From contig JAENYX010000008.1 of assembly GCA_016841565.1 (NCBI GenBank), forward strand, positions 1-63,503: DNA of 63,503 nucleotides, given 5' to 3'. Below are positions 60,597-63,503 of the stretch, piece after piece. The translations under genes were made by a program, and so were the position numbers. Below the pieces are notes generated by a model. That model was not told where the DNA came from, did not search any database, and was given only the letters and a program-made list of their open reading frames with translations. The stretch comes from Clostridium thermobutyricum (GTDB taxonomy: Bacteria > Bacillota > Clostridia > Ch29). Within the stretch, counting starts at the first letter, position 1. Each line of letters opens with the position of its first letter.

Positions 60597-62839
60597 TGGT
60601 CTTGAATAGAAGAGTAATGCGGATGCTGAAAGAAAACAAACTGCGGTACATCGGTATCCTTGCACTTGTTATCCTTGGGAGCTATACCTTTATTGTAGCT
60701 GCCGGGCTTTCCCAGAATCTCGCTAGCCTGGTTACAACCTTTACCAAGGAGCATGTACAGGAAGACCTATTCTTTAGAGCCGACAAGGCTATTCCTGATA
60801 GAGCAAAATTCGAGAAAGAGGCTGGCGCCGTCATCGAGGACTACATGAGCTTTGACGCCGCCATGTCCGATACGCTTACCCTGCGAATCTTAAGCCAAAC
60901 AAAAAAGGTGAATATCCCGGCAGTCACAGAGGGGCGGGCACTTTCCGGGCCGGGAGAAATACTCCTTGACCCTGCCTTCGCAAAGGCCAACGGCTACCCT
61001 GTAGGGAGTCAAATAGAAGCGGCGGGCAAAACCTTCACTGTGGCGGGCTTTATGTCCCTGCCCCATTATATCTATCCGCTGAAGAACGTGAATGATATAT
61101 TGTATTCGCCCAATGAGTTTGGTGTGGCCGTTATAAGCCGTGAGGAATTTTCGGATATAGATAATGCTGCCGGCATCTATTCCGTCAGGTTTAATGACAG
61201 AACCAAGAGCCTTAACAAACAGGCGGTGGAATTGCGCGAAGGTCTGCGGGCAGAAGGCATAACAGTATCCGACTGGACTGACATTTCAGACAACAAACGG
61301 GCAAGAATGGTGTGGGCCTCCATAACCGGCATGCAAACCATGAGCGTACCGCTGCCGGCGGCGATGTTTCTTTTGTCCTGCTTAATTATCGGCATAATGT
61401 TCTGGCGTATGATCCGCCGTGAATCGGTGATAATAGGGACACTTTATGCCCAAGGCTACCGGCGGAGAGAGTTAATGCGGCACTATATGGCTGTCCCGCT
61501 ACTGCTGGCTTTGGTGGGCGGAATGATAGGAAGCTTGTTGGCACTCCCCTCTATCGCGCCGATGGTTATAGCCATGATTTCCTACTATAACGTTCCTGTT
61601 CCGGGCATTGAACTGAGCTTTCTAAATGTACTGATCGGAATACTGACGCCTACACTGTTTTTAGGCCTAAGCAGCTACCTGGTTATACGTTCGGAACTTA
61701 AAAAGTCCCCGGCCGAGCTTATGAAGGGGGATAAACAGAAAACCAAGGTTAATGCCCTGGAGCGGGCCTTTAGACTGGAAAGGTTTAAGTTTGGCACAAA
61801 ATTCAAGCTGCGGGAGCAGTTTAGAAGCATATCACGGCTTATGTTTCTCTTGCTGGGTGTTACCAGCGCCTCTGTCTTAATGCTATTTGGTTTCACTGTT
61901 TTGAACTCTATGAACCATGTGTTTAACACCTCGGATGTATACCGGTTTGAATACGAATATGCCTTCAGGGATTTACAACTTGGTGAGGCGCCGGAAGGGG
62001 CGGAGGCCTTTAATGCAGGAAAGTTTTATCCTGAAAACAATGAGAGAATTGAATTTTATATATCCGGGATAGAGTCGGATTCAACGCTTGTGATTCTGAA
62101 GGATAGTAAGGGGAATCCCATTCCCAACAATCAAACAAATATTACCAAGTCTTTGTCCAACCGGCTTGGCATTAAAGCCGGGGATACCGTAAGTTTCATC
62201 AACAAAGAGGATGGGAAGCCCTACACCTTCCATATTGACGCTGTTGCCGATTCCTACGTTGAGCAGTTTATATATGTGCCGATACATGAGTTTAACAAGA
62301 GGATGGGGCTTCCGGAAAACAGCTATATGGGACTATTCAGCACAAAAAGACTTGATATTCCTGATGAAGAGCTATCGGGAACAAAATCCATGAGTGAACT
62401 GCCCGGCGCAATGGATGAATTTATGGGGCAGATGATTTCCATGGTAGCATTGATGACTATTGTTTCCAGTGCTGTGGCCTTGATTATCCTCTATCTTGTA
62501 ACTTCGTTGATAATTGAGGAAAACAGAAACACCATATCACTTTTCAAGGTATTTGGCTACCGGCGCCGGGAGATTAAATCCCTGATACTAAACAGCTCCA
62601 CATTTGTCATAGTGGCCGGATTTTTAGTCGGTATTCCTGTTGCGGCGGCGTCGATGGGTGCAGTGTACGGCTATCTTGGCAATATGATAAATTTAGTGCT
62701 GCCGGCTATTGTAAGCCCCCTCTATGTGGCAATATCCTTTGCAGCCATCATGCTGACCTACCAGATAAGCAAGCTGCTGTGTGCAAAGAGCTTGGAGACG
62801 GTTTCCATGGGCGAGGCGCTAAAGGCGGGAGCTGAATAG
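60596..62839 (+). CDS. FtsX-like ABC transporter permease
   Basis: A 747-residue permease with an N-terminal membrane helix (YIGILALVILGSYTFIVAAG), an extracytoplasmic domain (about 45-235), three helices (about 255-365), a second extracytoplasmic domain (about 425-605) and three final helices. Two FtsX-like halves are visible (VIIGTLYAQGYRRRELMRHY and ISLFKVFGYRRREIKSLI). ATG 60596 overlaps the ATPase stop by one base; two GTG codons just upstream are alternatives. It forms the exporter with the preceding ATPase, under the TetR regulator. Confidence 0.9.
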   Translation: MVLNRRVMRMLKENKLRYIGILALVILGSYTFIVAAGLSQNLASLVTTFTKEHVQEDLFFRADKAIPDRAKFEKEAGAVIEDYMSFDAAMSDTLTLRILSQTKKVNIPAVTEGRALSGPGEILLDPAFAKANGYPVGSQIEAAGKTFTVAGFMSLPHYIYPLKNVNDILYSPNEFGVAVISREEFSDIDNAAGIYSVRFNDRTKSLNKQAVELREGLRAEGITVSDWTDISDNKRARMVWASITGMQTMSVPLPAAMFLLSCLIIGIMFWRMIRRESVIIGTLYAQGYRRRELMRHYMAVPLLLALVGGMIGSLLALPSIAPMVIAMISYYNVPVPGIELSFLNVLIGILTPTLFLGLSSYLVIRSELKKSPAELMKGDKQKTKVNALERAFRLERFKFGTKFKLREQFRSISRLMFLLLGVTSASVLMLFGFTVLNSMNHVFNTSDVYRFEYEYAFRDLQLGEAPEGAEAFNAGKFYPENNERIEFYISGIESDSTLVILKDSKGNPIPNNQTNITKSLSNRLGIKAGDTVSFINKEDGKPYTFHIDAVADSYVEQFIYVPIHEFNKRMGLPENSYMGLFSTKRLDIPDEELSGTKSMSELPGAMDEFMGQMISMVALMTIVSSAVALIILYLVTSLIIEENRNTISLFKVFGYRRREIKSLILNSSTFVIVAGFLVGIPVAAASMGAVYGYLGNMINLVLPAIVSPLYVAISFAAIMLTYQISKLLCAKSLETVSMGEALKAGAE

Positions 62840-62964
62840 AATAAGCTTTTATATCCATGATAGCCTGGACACTGCAAAGACTATTGAAATAAACTATTAC
62901 GCGTACGCGTTGGTAGGATTAGACGAAGTAGCGTTTTTGTCATCAAATATCCAATTAACGTTTT

Positions 62965-63026
62965 TGTCATCCTGAGCGAAGCGAAGGATCTTGCGAAGCG
63001 AAGGATCTTGCGAAGCGAAGAATCTT
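62965..63026 (+). repeat. Short palindromic repeat with 17-base tandem expansion (left of GIY-YIG gene)
   Basis: A copy of the pattern TGTCATCCTGAG...AGGATCTT (62965-62992), whose end unit of 17 bases (GCGAAGCGAAGGATCTT) is then repeated twice more (62993-63009 and 63010-63026, one change). Arms ATCCT and AGGAT make it a hairpin. A shorter relic of its left edge (CGTTTTTGTCATC) occurs at about 62932, and a 12-base palindrome (ACGCGTACGCGT) at 62899. Confidence 0.85.
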
Positions 63027-63040
63027 AAAGAGGTGATAAC

Positions 63041-63319
63041 TTGTATTTCGTGTATATGTTGACCAATTGGAGCAATAAGGTTTTATATACAGGTATCACT
63101 AATGATTTGGAATGTAGAATATATGAGCATCAAAACAAAATTGTAAAAGGTTTTACCGCGAAATATAATGTAACCAAGCTAGTATATTTTGAATATACTC
63201 CAGATGTAATCTCAGCCATAGCTAGAGAAAAGCAGGTTAAAGGCTGGACAAGACAAAAGAAGAATGAACTTGTAGAAAGTATAAATCCAGAGTGGAAAGA
63301 TTTATCTGGAGAAATCTAA
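63041..63319 (+). CDS. GIY-YIG nuclease-family small protein
   Basis: A 92-residue single-domain GIY-YIG protein. The family motifs appear as VYMLTNWSNKVLYTGITND (GIY then YIG-like), a conserved Arg (CRIYEHQNK), EY in LVYFEYT and the final REKQVKGWTRQKKNEL. It has no other domain. TTG 63041 follows AAAGAGGTGATAAC. Single-domain members of this type are common in bacteria but poorly characterised. It is enclosed on both sides by families of short palindromic repeats whose ends almost touch the gene. Confidence 0.85.
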   Translation: MYFVYMLTNWSNKVLYTGITNDLECRIYEHQNKIVKGFTAKYNVTKLVYFEYTPDVISAIAREKQVKGWTRQKKNELVESINPEWKDLSGEI

Positions 63320-63325
63320 AAGAAA

Positions 63326-63503
63326 GATTCCTCGTTCCACTCGGAATGACAATTTTGCTGTTGTCATCCTGAGCCAAGCGAAGGATCTATCTCTAGAAAC
63401 AGATTCTTCGGGCTGCGCCCTCAGAATGACAGAGTCGGATTCTTCGGGCTGCGCCCTCAGAATGACAGAGTCGGATTCTTCGGGCTGCGCCCTCAGAATG
63501 ACA
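63326..63503. repeat. Palindromic repeat cluster right of the GIY-YIG gene
   Basis: In order: an inverted variant (63326-63351, GATTCCTCGTTCC...GGAATGACA); a direct variant (63362-63388, TGTCATCCTGAGCC...GGATCT); then three identical inverted copies (63402-63431, 63438-63467, 63474-63503) separated by GAGTCG, giving a 36-base period. Each copy is a hairpin with ATTCT/AGAAT and GGGC/GCCC arms. The array runs to the window edge and probably continues. Confidence 0.9.

Noticed and set aside
62899..62910. ACGCGTACGCGT palindrome as a regulatory site
   Set aside because: A perfect 12-base palindrome but isolated and without promoter or gene context; mentioned only within the repeat entry.
63402..63503. 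CRISPR array
   Set aside because: The interspacing segments are identical six-base sequences and the repeats are mobile-type hairpins; no cas genes are present.

Overview
The window reads as a chromosomal segment of an endospore-forming member of the Clostridia (Bacillota). The evidence is the conserved Firmicute housekeeping and sporulation order (comEC, holA, rpsT, gpr, spoIIP, lepA, hemW, hrcA-grpE-dnaK-dnaJ, prmA, rsmE, mtaB, rpsU, yqeY; then nfeD-floA, yqfC-yqfD-phoH-pgpH-ybeY-dgkA, cdd, era, yqzL, recO, glyS; then ccpN, ppsR, ppdK). A CIRCE operator, a T-box leader, strong Shine-Dalgarno sites and many TTG/GTG starts fit the same group. Genus cannot be assigned from the sequence alone.

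Layout. 0.3-2.9 kb: a DUF3100-type membrane pair plus an M20 amidohydrolase, probably an import-and-hydrolyse unit. 3.0-5.8 kb: a strong promoter, an unidentified structured leader RNA ending in a terminator, then a polar amino-acid ABC transporter. 6.0-24.5 kb: competence, replication, spore germination protease, spore engulfment, heat-shock and translation/RNA-modification genes. 24.8-29.7 kb: a secreted EEP-family hydrolase and the membrane-organising nfeD-floA group. 29.7-31.65 kb: a c-di-GMP-I riboswitch with an S-layer-homology protein and a broken tail, bracketed by a near-identical 60-bp direct repeat. 31.6-44.0 kb: a DUF1461 gene, the yqf sporulation/RNA-maturation cluster, era/recO and glyS with its T-box. 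44.1-49.8 kb: accessory genes (D-aminoacylase, FG-GAP-like protein, DUF3160 lipoprotein) that separate glyS from ccpN. 50.0-54.15 kb: the ccpN-ppsR-ppdK pyruvate/PEP control unit.

54.15-63.5 kb is a visibly AT-richer, patchy accessory region. It holds a decayed REP-associated (RAYT) transposon, an adjacent pair of rRNA methyltransferases closely resembling AviRa and AviRb (orthosomycin resistance), a fragment of a second ppdK, an internally deleted QueG-like gene, a membrane S41 peptidase, a truncated grpB, a TetR regulator with two perfect operator dyads over its own promoter and a MacB-type ABC exporter. It ends with a GIY-YIG nuclease gene embedded in families of short palindromic repeats.

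Most notable for follow-up: the AviRa/AviRb-like pair outside an antibiotic cluster; the GIY-YIG gene nested in palindromic repeats; the c-di-GMP/SLH cassette flanked by a duplicated gene end; and the unassigned leader RNA at about 3.04-3.34 kb. No rRNA, tRNA or CRISPR array was seen. Bases 1-283 contain only upstream sequence of the first gene and no feature I can support.
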